64,000 bases of DNA, from the NCBI GenBank assembly GCA_900175165.2, contig FWWN02000236.1, forward strand, positions 49,826 through 113,825, given 5' to 3'. The notes under the pieces were generated by a model. That model made no database searches and had not been told where the DNA came from. It was given only the letters and a program-made list of their open reading frames with translations. Shown piece by piece: positions 21,504-34,212 of this stretch. The DNA is from Rhizomucor pusillus. Taxonomy: Eukaryota > Mucoromycota > Mucoromycetes > Mucorales > Lichtheimiaceae. How positions within the stretch are numbered: the first letter of the stretch is position 1; each line of letters starts with the position of its first letter. The translations under genes and the position numbers were made by a program.

Positions 21504-22992
21504 ATGAGTCTGGGCACAGAATACTCGGCTGTCATCTTTAGCAAAGACCTGCCCCAATCGTCATTTCTCGCTGAATCTTCTATGCCCTTGACAGCGAGTA
21601 GATTCAAGAATGCACCAAAGACACTCTTTGACGAACTTATGGACGGCAACCTGAATGATCTAAAGATCGCCAGCGACCAAGTCTCGGAAAATGACGAGGC
21701 AAAGCAAAGCGATGCCGAGGTAGGCTGGTTCCTTGCATTTATCTGGAGAGCGAGTTTGGGTGAATATGATGCTAAAGTGACAAAGTCTCAAAGATCCAAG
21801 GAACATGATATGGATAATGCTGGATCGATGGACCGTATTCTGAAAGATACCGAAGTAAGCGCTGCAATTTTGAAATCTGGCTACCTCGTTCGTCCTAAAC
21901 CACTAGAAAATAATCAAGGAATCATGGAAGAGGATCGTCCGGCGACTTCGAGAGGAGAATACGATACTCTTGCGAAACCTGAAATCATCACACAGAGACC
22001 TTGTCGAATGTCGGTGCGAAAAGTCATTGTTGAAAACAAAACTCCAGGAACAAATTGACAGAGCACAAGAGGCTGCCAAGAATTCCAATCATAATACAAA
22101 GAAGATATCAAAAGTCAATTACGAGGTTCGCAATGCGTACAATTAGTCAACCAACGTACGGAAAAATTTATCGTTGCATGCACAACAGGACAAAGCAGCC
22201 CAAACACATACCAGCGTCCCGGCTGTAGATACGAAAACGAAAACAAATACGAATGTTTTACTTGAAAAAGAATGCGAACAAAACGAAAAAGAAGTAGAGA
22301 TACTCGAAGAACGACTAAGATTACTATCAACACGGCGGAAACAATTATCAGAAGAAATCGACATTATGGAAGAACAAGTTGCAGCAATGCAGATTGTAAG
22401 GCACTGCCCATTCGACCAAAGATCTGTACAGTAATACATTTCTAGATCAAGAGCGAACCAGCAGCGCCGTCGTCCATTTCTTACAAAGAGGAAGACTATC
22501 GGGAGCTATACCTTGAAGAACGGAGGAAACGATTAGATCTCAGTAAGGATTCCAGTAGTATCCTGATAGAAACCAACCATTTATTGATGTTTTACAGTGT
22601 TTCAGAAACGATACCTGTTGCTAGTTAACAACAGCCTAGAAGCAGGGCAAGTAGCATTGTTTACAGCCTTGACAACAAGTGGGCTAAACGAACCTGTGAT
22701 CTAGTGAACGGAAAGCTATGAATGTTCTCAGCAGTATAGGTCTCGAGCCAAGAGCCTCTACCAGCAGACAGAAATCTCTGATATCAAGAGCCCGAATATG
22801 CTTTTACGCCGTAGTTGCATTACATCGATTCCAGTAAGTATTTCAACGCTATCGTGTTTCCCATTTTAATATATGCGTTTTATACAGAAATCCACCAAAA
22901 AGACACACCAAGTGATGAAATTGCATAAATTTGTACAGATACCAACCCATGCATGCGACTCTTGGAATCAGTTCTTTTCTGATTCGTGGTAA
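21504..22992 (+). CDS. Coiled-coil protein of unknown family
   Basis: Multi-exon gene opening MSLGTEYSAVIFSKDLPQSS. Exon 1 encodes a polar, acidic segment. Later exons encode a strong heptad region (LLEKECEQNEKEVEILEERL, then LLSTRRKQLSEEIDIMEEQV), followed by EPAAPSSISYKEEDYRELYL and FQKRYLLLVNNSLEAGQ. My best model ends at a TAA at 22992 after KKTHQVMKLHKFVQIPTHA. The middle introns (about 21720-22080) are not fixed, and one intron near 22690 would be very short (about 36 nt). I do not recognise the family; its layout resembles cytoskeletal or kinetochore coiled-coil proteins, but that is only a resemblance. It shares a 117-bp divergent promoter with LSC1. Confidence 0.6.
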
Positions 22993-23786
22993 TTGATCAT
23001 CAGATGATCATGTAGTTTGTTCTTGTTACTGCAACAAGATTTGTTGATGTTACTTGTCCTCATTCCGCCGCCAGCAGGCTGGCCCTGACCGACCATCCGG
23101 ACTTCCTGCTCCAGTTTTTAGGGATCCATCCATAAGAGCTCAAGTTTCCCAGGATATTGTAAATATTTATGGTTTATGTTCTATTTTTTGAGATGTTGGG
23201 TTGGTGAAGTATGCAAAGGGTGCTGGGGATGTTGGGTAGTAGTTCAGATTTGGCACTCTCAGGTAGGGTGGCGCCGGTCCGAGAATGGCTCACGTAAACC
23301 ATACCCCGTTGACAACGGGGTTTTTTTTGCGGCTATTGGCATCGGCGGAGCGGCTGACGAGTAATAGTGTGCACGAGTATTAAAGTTCTGTTGTGCCACA
23401 TTTGGTTGTCATGTTGACAAGCGGGAACGACACGCAAAAGGGCATTCCGAGGCCACGCTGCGACTGCCAAAGCGGCCCCCGACCCCCATTTTCTGATTAT
23501 GGTTTGGCGGCGCGTGTGGGAACAGAGTCAATTGGTGCCTTGAAATGTTCAAATGACCTTGGCTCCATGAGCCGCTGTTCTTTCTTCGGTAACGACACGA
23601 TTTAAAGGAATGCAAACTGGGAATAAATTTATTGTAGTTTCCTGTACCAACCATCTTGTCCTTACATAAGGCAAAGCTACTACGTTAATAGATAATTGCT
23701 ACGGGAAATATCTCATGTGATAGGTATCGAGTATATCATTAAATGCAAATTATTTCCGTTTTGGATATTTTTTGTTGTGTGTGTTT
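22993..23786. other. Intergenic with a possible minus-strand exon and a strong hairpin
   Basis: The minus strand has a protein-like open frame at about 23270-23395 (YYSSAAPPMPIAAKKTPLS, then GYGL). It has a candidate acceptor upstream and a GTGAGC donor that would splice to PPFAYFTNPTSQKIEH. A perfect inverted repeat ACCCCGTT-GAC-AACGGGGT followed by eight T lies inside it on the plus strand. I could not complete a gene, so this stays a candidate only. Confidence 0.35.
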
Positions 23787-24904
23787 CTACCAGCCGTGAA
23801 AGCTTTCCTGCCATCCTGGATCTGATGGAGCATTTCCCGGAGGTCGGCATCGTTGCAGAGGTTGTAATGATCGTTTGAGCATGCTAGATGAGGTTTTATG
23901 GTACAGCGCTTTTTGTTGGATGTGCTCCCAGAGAATGTTGCGGCACATGCTTTCCGACAATTCTTTTCGAAGGAAGTTTTCTCTCGGAGCACTTTTATTG
24001 ATTATGTGGAGCACGGGCGAAGCACGCGGCTGTGCTACTTCTTCCGGAGTAGCATTGTGTTGCAGCATTGCAGATAAGAGAGAACGCCGAGGTGTAACCG
24101 GACGCGGCGGGGTCTTTTCAAAGCAATCGTTTGCATCAAATTCATCATCGTAGTCATCATCATCGTCGTCGTCATCATCGTAATCATCAAGATCGAAGTC
24201 GTCATCGTCGTCCTCTTCGTCTTCAAGGAGATCGTCTTCGTAATCGTCTTGTTCGTCGTCGTCGACATCATCATCTGCTCTGTCTGGTGTTGACAAAGTA
24301 GGGTCCGCTGGAGTCTGCTGATTGGTTTGTGAAAGGTCTGGAGTCTGCCAAGTTTGTCGATGCACATCGTCATGCGACCGTTTAGATCTAGTAATGGCAA
24401 TCCCACAGGCGTCCTCGTTGTCGAGCTTATGTTGTTCAACAGGTTTTTGCTGGTGTGACCATGCGCTGTGGCCAGGTGATAGGGAGCAGATAAACCGCTT
24501 AATTGAAGACGAGGTCGAGGAGCTGCAGCTGGTAGTCGATGAGGAGGGCGAAAGTGGAATGTACGAAAAATAGTCAGAAGTAGTAGTAGCTGATGTCCTC
24601 GATGCTAATAATTGGTGCTGCTGCTTTTCATGGTACCAAAGTCGCCACGACATGTTTTCAAGCCGTTCCCCGTTTTCTAAGTGTGCCTTGCACTTTGTGA
24701 ACACTGAAAGAATGTTAAATTGAGGAATTGAACAGAACAAAGAAATTACACATGTACAAAAGTCTAGGTAAAAGAGAAAGAGAAAGACTGGAAGATGCAC
24801 TTACCGCTCCACATGGCCCGCAGGTCCTCAACATCGACTTCCTGAATTCTGTGGATGGACTGCGTTGACAAAGAGAGCATGGGCTGCTCAAAAATATGGG
24901 TCAT
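23787..24904 (-). CDS. AreA-GATA-like (DUF1752) / DUF3295 fungal regulatory protein
   Basis: Two-exon gene. Exon 1 (from 24904) encodes MTHIFEQPMLSL...VEDLRAMWS. The GTAAGT...TTTCAG intron then joins VFTKCKAHLENGERLENMSW, the signature of the fungal AreA-GATA-like N-terminal domain (DUF1752). A Ser/Thr-rich linker leads to a very acidic block of some 40 Asp/Glu residues. The C-terminal half has RRSLLSAML and RKELSESMCRNILWEH, resembling DUF3295. Proteins with this pairing are associated with nutrient or nitrogen signalling, but no zinc finger is present here, so it is probably a regulator and not a DNA-binding factor. The exact function is unknown. Confidence 0.75.
24120..24270 (-). repeat. 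Asp/Glu-encoding GAT/GAC/GAA low-complexity tract
   Basis: Dense ATC/GTC trinucleotides on the plus strand encode the acidic block of the AreA-like protein. It is a simple-sequence region likely to vary in length. Confidence 0.75.
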
Positions 24905-26313
24905 TTTATTCCGGCCGTTTAGTCGCTACGAAAAGAGGGGAGAAAGGAGAGGAAGCAAAGAAAGATGAAGATCGGGGCCATCTGGAGAACAGCGACGTAA
25001 AAAAATACAAATCTACTTTCGGCATGTGACCCATCCGTTTCGGTTGTTGAGCGAGGGACGGGGGACCCGTTAGGTCATTTGAATGTCTTTGCGTCCCTCC
25101 CAAACGTTGTCAGTCATGATTACAGATGGAAACCTTATCAATAAAAAGAAAAAACACGCGGGCGGCTTTAAACGTGTGGAAAAAGCATCTGACCCATATC
25201 TGCCCGTTGGTTCTGTGCGTGATATTAGACAGCCGGTCACCTCCCCACTCTAATTTTGATTAAGCTTCTTGTTCTACTTTGAAACTTGTGATTGAAGCTA
25301 GAAAAATATCCTAGACTTGATTTTATAGGGATAACATGCGAGCCGCTCACCGATCTGCATGCTATGCATTGAAAATCTCAACAAAGTGCTGCGCTTCCCC
25401 TGTTTCCCACCACCAAGCGCTGTTCATATGTTGTTCGGCCACTCAAATACAATCAATCCTGCTCTCAACATCAGATGTTTAATTATTTGGTATTACACAG
25501 ATTCCTTAGCATATTCTCCTACTTGGCCGTTAGTGCCCTATTGGGCATCGTTCCAATCTTCGTACAAGAGTAGATATGTGCTCGTGTGCTACCTTCAGTC
25601 AGCAGAAAAATGTTACTTTATACTTCTACACACTCTCTTGATATTCCACTGTTGATTCTGCTTCTCTATAAAGTAAGATGCACATGCCTTATGATCGGGT
25701 ACAATCGCTAGCGCTATAAAATTTCAATACTTTGCAATGAAAAATAATATTATGGCAAACAGGCACGTAAATCTCTCCTCTCCCTTGCTGTTACTGTGAA
25801 AGATTCCTAGATAACAGTGTAATAGTCTTTGATAATAGTAATCTAGAAGGTATGCATTTTCCTTTTATCTTCCTTTACGTAAAAGGCTTCAACCTCGGAA
25901 TAAAGCTCTAAACAAAGCAAACAATGCATTTAGCCGTTGTAACTCTACTCGGCTCGATGAATGGTTGCGTTCATATGCATCTGTATTTATCCTTTTGCAT
26001 TCAGGTGGCCAAAAGTATATCGTCCACTAGAAACAAAGATTTCACCGAGTCAGCGTGTGTTACAAGCGCCAAATGGTCAAATGAACAATTGCTCGCAGAT
26101 ATGCCTTTGCGAAATTGACCCCCAGACATCAATTACCGTCAAGTTCGGACTGGACTGCAAGGCCACGAAGCACCCCGCAGGTTGGGAAACGGGGAAACTC
26201 GTTGGCTTTCCAGAAAAGAGGAAGAGAACGCCTGTGTTCTTCAGTTTCAGTCTTACCAGGCTTTCTATTATACAACAATTTTGAGCTGCTTGCGTTAACA
26301 TTATTCTAATTTC
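24905..26313. other. Intergenic stretch, no supported gene
   Basis: The longest gene-free stretch in the window: promoter of the AreA-like gene on the left and of PAN3 on the right. Frames at 25359-25655 and 25924-26118 start with ATG but show no domain, signal or splice logic. Confidence 0.5.
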
Positions 26314-29300
26314 ATGCAACGATCGCTCGGTGCACAGTTCGTAATCCCTCCGCAATCGCCTTCCGCGATCCCGATCGTCGCTCCTTCCGAGTCGCCTTCA
26401 AGCAACGGTACTGCCGGCGGCGATCAGTCTGCAAGCAAATCTACCAGCAGCAAGACGCCATCCAAAGGTTGCTTTGAGTCACCACTTTACTTTTCCCATT
26501 GCGCTTATGACATCTCTAGGCAAAACGAACACAAAACGACTGTGTCGCAACGTCATTATTCACGGCTTTTGCAAGTTTGAAGACAAGGGCTGTGAATTCA
26601 ACCATGACGTGGTGCGTGTCTTGCATTTTTTTCGCAATGGATAGTCTAACAATACCTGAGTACAGAACAAACCGTCGCCTCAAGGCAGCCCGGAAGTGTA
26701 AGCAGTTTTGATAAACATGCTTGATCTCCATACGAGACAAGTAGCCAAACTTCTCCCCCTTTATTTCACTTAGAAGCACCAGGTTTCGAACACAATCTAG
26801 TACCGGCCGCTCTCTCTTGAGCATGCCATCATCTGTCTCGGCTGACAGCATCAATGCACCCGTATTTGTGCCTAGATCAGCTACGCTGCAGCCTGCGTCT
26901 ACAGGTAATTACGAGCAGTTTAAATATTACATGAAAAATACTCACAATGGGTGTAGAAGATGAGACAAACGAAGGTTTGATTTACAGCATATTAAGAAGT
27001 TTCGGATGTGCCAATATAACGCTTGCTGTGCTTGTTTAGCAGCGGCTACAGAGAATGTGGATCAGTCCCAGCAACAGCAGCCGTCGCAAGAGGAACATAC
27101 AATAGAGTACGTTGTAATCGGCCAAAATCAATAGTCGATTGAACTCAACTGTTTCCAAAGAGATGCCGCGACGCAGGGAGGAAATTTGGCGAACAATTAC
27201 ATTGGAGATACACAGAATTTGGCAGCGTTGACAAACAGCTTTTCACAATTCAGTGTATCCGGAGAGGCAAGCTTAGGATATTTGAAATGTCAATGGAGTG
27301 TGTTGTAACATTGAATGCTGCAGCAGGGTCCTTCGACCGTAGGTCCGTCGTTACATGCGCAAGCCCCTCAGTCTCCGTCACACATGTTGGCCAGTATGGG
27401 CATGATACCTCATGGTCAAATTGATCCCTATTATTACATGAATGCGCCGGTATTTCATAGGCAGCCTGTAAGTATATCTTGGAAGCTGCATCCTTTTATC
27501 TTAGCTGACATTTTCTTAGCTCCAATATCACCTGTACACGAACCCTTTGCCTCATGTCTCAAAGCTGCTTCCCCACCAACGCAGTATCCAGTCATTCTTT
27601 ATTTCAGATGAGCTGCGTGAGGAGCTAACTCAAAAGAATGAGATGACGCTCATGACTGCGCCTGGTAAGTTTCGATATTGCCGCAGTTTACAAACCGCTA
27701 ACCAAGTTAGCAGCTCGCGAACTGGGCCTTCCTGAGGAGGTTCATGTGTACCATTCATTGTATCCCCTGGATGAGCCAATGGGTCAACCAGGGCAGTTTT
27801 TTGGTCATCCTTCGTGGGTTTACAAGGCTGTATCTAGCGTGGATGGAAAAACTTACACTCTCCTACGCATCGAAGGTAACGAGTCCATTATTGATTGGTA
27901 CATATATTCCCAAAGATGCTAATCGATATCTCATTTAGGTTTTCGTCTTGTAAACGAGCTCGCAATGTCCGCAGTGGAGAGTTGGCGGCGCATTCGGCAT
28001 TGCGGCGTAGTATCGATCCATGAAGCGTTTACTACGCGTGCCTTTGGAGATTCATGTAAGATGGTTGTGATTTTCTCTCTTTGAACATGCCTTCTTAACG
28101 GAAAGATCTATGCCAGCCTTGATTTTTGTATACGATTATTTCCCTTGCTCCACAACCTTGAATCATACATACTTTACTCCTCAAGGCCAAGCTGCTCTAC
28201 ATGCACGAATGAAATCAATGGGTTCCAATTCTGTGTTGATACCGGAAACAACGTTGTGGAGCTACATAACTCAGATTACATCCGCACTGAAAACTATACA
28301 TGGATCTGGATTGGCAGCTCGGAATATTGATCTTTCTAAAATCATCATCACCGGCAAACATAGGCATGTTGAGAAAATGTAAGGCAAGACAGATAGAGTA
28401 TTCATTAACAACCTCTTGTAGAGTAAGGTTGAATTTCCCTGCCGTTTTTGATGTGCTTCAATTTGATGTTGGAGGCAACGTTGCAAGGCATCAGGCAAGT
28501 TGTACAAGATATCCGAATTTCGCTGCTATGTAGTAACTCTTTAGGACAGCAAGAAGATTTGCTTGCGTTTGGCAAGATTATATTAGCTCTTGCCTGCAAC
28601 TCGACCCAGTCTTTTCACAATCTACCGCAATCCTTTGAATTCATGTCTCGCTATTATTCCCCAGATCTTAAAAACGTAGTTTTATATCTCCTCAGCCAGC
28701 CCATGCCCACCAAAACGATCGATGAAGTGGTGACACTTATTGGCCCGCGGATACTCCATGAAATCAACAGCAGCCATTCGTAAGTTCTATATGCAAGTAC
28801 GTCATTGAAAGATACGATACTCATACAATGCCGTCATAGATATAACGATGCGTTAGAAAGCGAGCTTAGCCGAGAACTAGAAAATGGACGTCTTGTTCGA
28901 TTAATGGCCAAAATGGGCTTTATAAACGAGAGACCAGAGTAAGTGGCATGTGGATTGTATGATATGGAGAAACGTGCTGCTGACTGGATACTAGATTTGA
29001 TATGGATCCCAGCTGGTCTGAAACTGGTGATAGGTATATAATCAAACTATTCCGAGATTATGTATTCCATCAAGTGGATGAAAACGGTGTGCCGGTTGTA
29101 AACATGGTCCATGTCCTGACATGTTTGAATAAGGTATTTTTAACTAGATGTCAGACACATCTGTCTTAATTATTCATATTCCTTTTTCTCTAGTTGGACG
29201 CAGGCGTCGATGAAAAAATAATGCTAATGTCTAGGGATGAGCAGTCGTGCCTCATCGTCAGTTACAAAGAAGTCAAAAACTGTATTATATCTGCATTTAG

Positions 29301-29325
29301 AGATTTGACTTCAGGAAGAAAATAA
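26314..29325 (+). CDS. PAN3: PAN3, PAN2-PAN3 deadenylation complex subunit
   Basis: Regulatory subunit of the PAN2-PAN3 poly(A) nuclease, which starts cytoplasmic mRNA deadenylation. The N-terminal exon is Ser/Pro-rich. The next exon carries a CCCH zinc finger ([22 protein letters not shown], spacing C-x8-C-x5-C-x3-H) that binds poly(A). A long linker with Gln/Pro stretches follows. The pseudokinase starts near [15 protein letters not shown] and includes [34 protein letters not shown], and degenerate catalytic motifs ([12 protein letters not shown]). It leads into [17 protein letters not shown] and the C-terminal knob ending [11 protein letters not shown]. There are about ten exons. One intron near 28495 probably uses a GC donor. 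The start is the first ATG of the exon; an upstream exon cannot be excluded. Confidence 0.92.
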
Positions 29326-29627
29326 TAAAACAGTGCCTTAAAAAAGAAGAATGCTGGTTCTCCTAGATAGAAGTTTACACTCGATTGAGGAACGAGTATT
29401 TGGAAAGAAAAGCTTTCGAGTGGCTCTTTTTTGACCCTTTTGGTCTGTGCTTGAAGAAGCTCAAGAAGTGGCTTGGGGGCTCAGAGGACTCAAAATTTTT
29501 CTCTCATCTGAACCGAAAGGAATCTTCCTCTTTTCGTTTCTACACGTCAAAGTACAATCGTAAGTCTCGACGCACGCATTGGCCGGCATCTCGCATCAGT
29601 TGACACCGAAACCATGGAAACTAGATC
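29326..29627. other. eL28 promoter and 5' leader
   Basis: Holds a possible 5'-UTR intron: GTAAGT near 29561 and an acceptor just before the ATG at 29628. A 72-codon frame (29385-29603) lacks coding features. Confidence 0.4.
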
Positions 29628-30208
29628 ATGAGCGCCGATTTGGTCTGGACTTTGGTTAAGAACAACAACAGCTTCCTCGTTAAGCGCCCCGGCGTTCAGT
29701 TCTCTGCTGAGAAGGGCAACTTGATGAACTTGCACAGCTACAAGTACTCCGGTCTTGCCAACGCCAAGGTATATTATACATGACAGGATGTAAATACGCA
29801 GGAGATCTTGATAATTGATGATGATTGTGAAAAATCTGTAGACCGTCGACATCCGTGCTGACGGTGCCCGTGGTGTTCGTGTCACCACCAAGAAGGTCAA
29901 GAAGGCCAACTTGCCCAGCAAGGTCAACAACGTCACCGTCATCAGCCGCTCCCGCCGTGGTACCGCTAAGGCTGTTGCCAACTTGGTTGCTCGCTCCAAG
30001 TACCGTCCCGACCTTCGTGAGGTACGATTTACGAAATTTTTTTATGGCCGGCTAATTTGCGCAGGATCGTTAATACATCGATGTATATGTATAGGCTGCT
30101 CTTGCCCGTGCTTCTGCCGTCATCACCTCCCAACAGCCCAAGAAGGAGAAGACCCGTCCTGCTGGCAAGGGTCTCCGTGCCCAGAAAGCTGCTGCCAAGC
30201 AAGCTTAA
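29628..30208 (+). CDS. RPL28: 60S ribosomal protein eL28
   Basis: Cytosolic large-subunit protein, 144 aa from three exons (29628-29768, 29842-30021, 30095-30208). The protein starts [20 protein letters not shown] and contains [21 protein letters not shown] basic C-terminal half follows ([19 protein letters not shown], then [18 protein letters not shown]), ending with a Lys/Ala tail. Length and motifs fit the eukaryotic L28e family. Baker's yeast lacks this protein while other fungi keep it. An in-frame stop follows an upstream ATG at 29613, so 29628 is the clear start. Confidence 0.95.
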
Positions 30209-30861
30209 GGGAGATGCTTTATTGTTCGCTTGCGGGGAATAAATCCTTTGTTTCTAGCAAAGAAGAAGAAAAAGAGGACAATGTCAACAGTGAGCGCGCT
30301 TGTGCAAGTGATTGCGTACTGCCGAGCACAGCGGCGTGGCAGATCTTGACTGGAAACCGCAGATTGAGACTTCATATATGCTGTGCTACCAACTTATACT
30401 AGGTATCACGGTTGGAACTAACCTCGCAAGTTGTTACAGTCGTCAGAGAGTTTGTCGATACGATCCAGTAATTCCTGCGCATGACCTATAAGCAGCTGCA
30501 TCAATATCCAAACGTGATTGATTTGTAAAGTCTTTTCTTTTCGTTAACCTGTCAACTTGGCAATCCTCACAGCACTGGGGTAGCAGTGGGGAACGTAAGT
30601 TTGCATAAGAATTCCTCCATTTTCCCATGGATTCCCATACCTCGTGTCAAAGTTTAGATCCATTGGCGTGAGAAGAAGGGAAAGGCAAGCAATTTGCACT
30701 GATGGGAAAAAATCCTCTTTCGACTGCATGCGCATGACTGAATGTTTGCTTTCGTCATCCATAGCATACGCGTATACATATAAAAAGAACTCTAAGGGGG
30801 GGATTTGTAGCAAAAGCTACACACACAGCTTCCTTTCCTCTTTGCGCTTTGGAACTAAAAG
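30209..30861. other. Intergenic stretch, no supported gene
   Basis: AT-rich 3' flank of eL28, with AATAAA-like motifs, and promoter of COXFA4. Short frames on both strands lack coding character. Confidence 0.5.
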
Positions 30862-31305
30862 ATGTCCTTTATTACATTTATCAAAGCCAACCCAGCCCTT
30901 GCTCCTCTCTTTGTGGTTGCCGGTGCAGGATGCGCTGCTGCTGTGTCGTAAGTCTCTTTATGAAAACGAGAATAGTTTGACTGGGGGAACTAAATATTCG
31001 GTTCCTCTGCAGATATCCTAGTACGTTTAGATGACTCCTTTTTAGATGTGCCTAACAGATTGATTGACGACTCTCGTCTTTGCAGTGTACCTTCTTAGGA
31101 CACATCCGGAAATCCTCATTGACCGCAAGAACAACCCTGAACCATGGAACCGTGTCCAGCAACACCAAAACATCAAGGTAAGAAAGTTGCAAAAGCATTG
31201 TAAAGCGATGGCATATGTTTAACCATGCACTCGCCCCGTTAGTTTTTGAATGTAAAGCCAGAGTTTTACGCGGCTCGCAAGGACATGAAACCACCAACTT
31301 ACTAA
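30862..31305 (+). CDS. COXFA4/NDUFA4 (MLRQ/B12D family) respiratory subunit
   Basis: Small inner-membrane protein of the NDUFA4/B12D family, a cytochrome c oxidase or complex I accessory subunit. The 82-aa product comes from four exons: 30862-30947, a microexon at 31013-31020 (8 nt), 31086-31177, and 31243-31305. It reads MSFITFIKANPALAPLFVVA, with one membrane span. The spliced YPMYLLRTHPEI follows, then DRKNNPEPWNRV, the family signature, and ends KDMKPPTY. All four phases fit. The next gene on the same strand, 211 bp downstream, is the alternative oxidase. Confidence 0.9.
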
Positions 31306-31515
31306 ATGAGTTGAATTTCCCTTTAATACTTTCGACCCAAGTCACCACACGTGTGTGCATATGCAATGATATATCCATTCAATGCTCCCCCAACAAGTCA
31401 CCTCAATAAACGCACTTCGTCTACAACACGTCAATGTGATGCTACAATTATGTTGTAAAAAAATCCCGACTCTGTGAGCGGTCAAACAGTTGCTTTTACT
31501 TTCCCCCAACTTTGC

Positions 31516-32515
31516 ATGTTGAGACCTTTTCGTTCACGGATACCACACGTATTTACCGGATACCAACATCTGCGCATAAAATGGGCGCGTGTAGTTACTT
31601 TCCAGGATGACATGGTCTGCTTGCGAGCTGCTGTTGCCGGATCTTATCCATACTCGCCCAAGAAGCTGGTTCACACGCAAACTCAAGAAGAGGCCATGCC
31701 TAAAGAGCTTCGAAGAGAGATACTAGCGACAAGGCCGCGACCAATGCTAGAAGAGCTTACACAAGAGTCCACAGTTACGAGGGAAATGCTTGAAAAATGC
31801 GACATTGCGCCGTACAAGCATCGAGAAGCAAAGTCGATGGGAGACACGTTTGCATACAGATTGGTGCGTTTCTTGCGGCTATTTCCTGACACGTACTTTG
31901 GGAAGAACCACTACATGCGCGTGGTAATGCTCGAAACAATAGCAGCAGTGCCTGGCATGGTGGGCGCTGCAGTCAGGCATATGCGATCACTCCGCAGCAT
32001 GGAATCAGACGGCGGTTGGATTGTGCACCTTTTACACGAGGCTGAAAACGAACGAATGCATTTGATGATCTTTATTAAATTTCTGCAGCCTGGTCTCTTG
32101 AATCGTTTGGTGATGTTGACAGCGCAAGGTATCTTTCTTGGAGCCTACACGGTGTTCTACTTGGCCTCTCCAAAGACGGCACATAGATTCGCTGGATATT
32201 TGGAAGAAGAAGCCATACAATCATATACACATTTTCTCCAAGATCTGGATAACGGCGTTGTCAAGGATTGCCCAGCACCTCAGATGGCCATTGGTAAGCT
32301 TGCCGCCCAGTATGTTTACATATTTATCGCTAAATTCTTGAATAGATTATTATAACCTTGAACCTCACAGCACCGTACGAGACGTCGTCTTGGCTGTGCG
32401 CATGGATGAAGCAGTTCACAGAGATACTAATCACTTTCTATCGGATCGTGTAGCCATAGGCAAGGAGAACCTGCTCGATATAGCCAAAGAGACCGATAAC
32501 AATGCTGATAAATAA
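31516..32515 (+). CDS. AOX: Alternative oxidase (mitochondrial)
   Basis: Cyanide-resistant ubiquinol oxidase of the inner mitochondrial membrane, a di-iron carboxylate enzyme. It is 315 aa from two exons (31516-32293 and 32346-32515). I start at [13 protein letters not shown], the first ATG, which gives a basic presequence. The di-iron ligands are visible: Glu in [12 protein letters not shown], Glu and His in [11 protein letters not shown], Glu in [13 protein letters not shown], and Glu and His in [13 protein letters not shown]. The last motif has Met where most family members have Ala (RADE). The N-terminal presequence region and the membrane-facing helices are intact, so it should be active. 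Confidence 0.95.
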
Positions 32516-32640
32516 AGCTATGTACTTGCTCCCCAAGAAAAAATGGAAGAAAGAATAAGGAAGAAGAAAGGGAAAGAAGAGAAAAGTGGAAGGCAGTAGC
32601 AGTAGATTATTAGCATAGCAATATTCATGCGTGAGAAGCT

Positions 32641-34212
<1,572 letters not shown>

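Noticed and set aside
22993..23200. RNase P RNA on the minus strand (a GGAAGTCCGG match to the CR-I motif)
   Set aside because: No matching downstream conserved region; the sequence runs into the antisense of the coiled-coil gene.
23275..23300. Bacterial-type rho-independent terminator
   Set aside because: The hairpin plus T run fits the shape, but the surroundings are clearly eukaryotic with spliced genes. It is kept only as a finding on a possible Pol III end or exon.
25359..25655. 98-codon frame as a gene
   Set aside because: Low-complexity hydrophobic translation without domain, splice sites or conserved features.
27267..27325. GC-AG intron in PAN3 (GAG|GCAAGC)
   Set aside because: A GT donor a few bases upstream (AGT|GTATCC) keeps the frame as well, and the region is unconserved linker.
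29385..29603. 72-codon frame before eL28
   Set aside because: It overlaps the likely 5' leader and a 5'-UTR intron donor of eL28, and no known motif is present.
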